Source: Tenacibaculum sp. (GTDB lineage: Bacteria; Bacteroidota; Bacteroidia; Flavobacteriales; Flavobacteriaceae). From it: DNA of 63,987 nucleotides. Below are positions 63,700-63,987 of this stretch, piece by piece (position 1 is the first letter of the stretch; each line of letters starts with the position of its first letter). The position numbers were made by a program, and so were the translations under genes. The stretch covers positions 1-63,987 of the forward strand of contig JAHDHE010000004.1 in assembly GCA_020631475.1 (NCBI GenBank), written 5' to 3'. Below the pieces are notes generated by a model. It was not told the origin of the DNA. It saw nothing but the letters and a program-made list of their open reading frames with translations, and did not search any database.

Positions 63700-63897
63700 A
63701 AATTCGATGGTCGTTCTGATTTTATGCATTCTACTACTAAAGAACACCTAAAAAATGTGATTAGGTTTCTAGATTTTTTTGATGATGAGTATACGGTTTT
63801 ACCAGAACACGGAAATCCGTTTGTGTTAAGAAAAGCAAAGAAAGATATTATGAATGTAATTGATTGGGTTGCAATCCAAGAACAGATAATTTTATAA
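63700..63897 (+). pseudogene. C-terminal remnant of a metallo-beta-lactamase-fold hydrolase
   Basis: The frame reads KFDGRSDFMHSTTKEHLKN and then YTVLPEHGNPFVLRKAKK to a TAA at 63897. GRSDF and VLP-HGNPF are the two last conserved blocks of MBL-fold hydrolases of the glyoxalase II type (normally GRTD and VxPGHG). A stop at 63697-63699 closes the frame upstream, and no N-terminal metal-binding HxHxDH part exists in the preceding sequence. An ATG at 63724 could give a 57-aa product, but it would lack the active site. This is a decayed gene copy. Confidence 0.65.
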
Positions 63898-63900
63898 ACT

Positions 63901-63932
63901 AAAAAAGCTCCTCTTAAAAAGAGAAGCTTTTT
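63901..63932 (-). terminator. terminator after the tRNA gene
   Basis: On the minus strand AAAAGCTTCTCTT-ttt-AAGAGGAGCTTTTTT directly follows the tRNA 3' end. The stem has one T-G pair. Confidence 0.8.
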
Positions 63933-63933
63933 G

Positions 63934-63987
63934 CGGTCTGGACGGGACTCGAACCCGCGACCCCATGCGTGACAGGCATGTATTCTA
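63934..63987 (-). tRNA. tRNA-Asp (GTC), 3' part
   Basis: The minus strand shows an anticodon arm CATGC-CTGTCAC-GCATG with anticodon GTC, a T arm with GGTTCGAGTCC, and the acceptor end CCAGACC plus discriminator G. The 5' part (acceptor GGTCTGG and D arm) lies beyond the window edge. No CCA is encoded. Confidence 0.9.

Overview
The window is A+T-rich chromosomal DNA from a member of the Flavobacteriaceae (phylum Bacteroidota). Marine gliding genera such as Tenacibaculum or Polaribacter fit best, but the genus is an inference. The evidence is the gliding genes gldB and gldC, a PorP/SprF-type protein and a secreted protease with a type IX secretion C-terminal domain, GLPGLI proteins, the lipoprotein TamL, a cysteine-less AccD and DnaG, and repeated promoter -7 boxes of the form TAnnTTTG.

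Layout. 355-2801: two related DsbD-type genes. 2843-7756 (minus): four enzymes that together convert trans-4-hydroxy-L-proline to 2-oxoglutarate, with a divergent AraC-type regulator (7898). 8837-9805: PorP-like protein. 9806-17761 (minus): an envelope operon (CBS protein, NAD kinase, DUF6089-like barrel, UppS, BamA, two OmpH/Skp, MurI). 17821-19309: PdxJ and an alpha/beta hydrolase. 19312-21338: an accessory element with a 614-aa nuclease-like gene, flanked by sites that resemble integron attC/core sites. 21575-25464: small membrane protein, trigger factor, ClpP, ClpX. 25542-31835: LRR protein, DNA primase, NAD synthetase, GldB, GldC and a small membrane protein. 31864-42248: HPPK/deoxynucleoside kinase fusion, PNPase, S15, AccD, FbaA, TamL, an rRNA/tRNA methyltransferase and a second deoxynucleoside kinase. 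42329-49604: an RprXY-like two-component system divergent from a DUF/GLPGLI/GLPGLI/TonB-receptor-like operon. 49674-54449: a 1591-aa secreted metalloprotease. 54534-59491: LipB, YceI, TcdA, TatD, Dtd, RsgA and a secreted protein. 59516-63446 (minus): an aromatic amino acid operon (PheA, aminotransferase, TyrA, DAHP synthase/chorismate mutase). The right edge holds a metallo-beta-lactamase-fold gene remnant and part of a tRNA-Asp gene.

Most striking signals. (1) Upstream of pheA there is a complete classical transcription attenuator: a promoter, a 26-codon leader peptide with eight consecutive Phe/Tyr codons, and mutually exclusive antiterminator and terminator hairpins. It should tune the operon to Phe/Tyr supply. 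(2) The 19312-21338 nuclease cassette has integron-cassette geometry although no integrase is visible. (3) Three 10-bp-phased TTAAC repeats lie between the two-component system and the GLPGLI operon. (4) A nested palindrome covers the start region of the second GLPGLI gene. (5) DnaG and AccD have both lost their zinc-ribbon cysteines, whereas ClpX keeps its own.

How parts may work together: the hydroxyproline operon and the large T9SS-type protease both suit an organism feeding on collagen-like protein, although nothing in the sequence links their regulation. Functions are assigned from motifs read by eye; no database search was possible.
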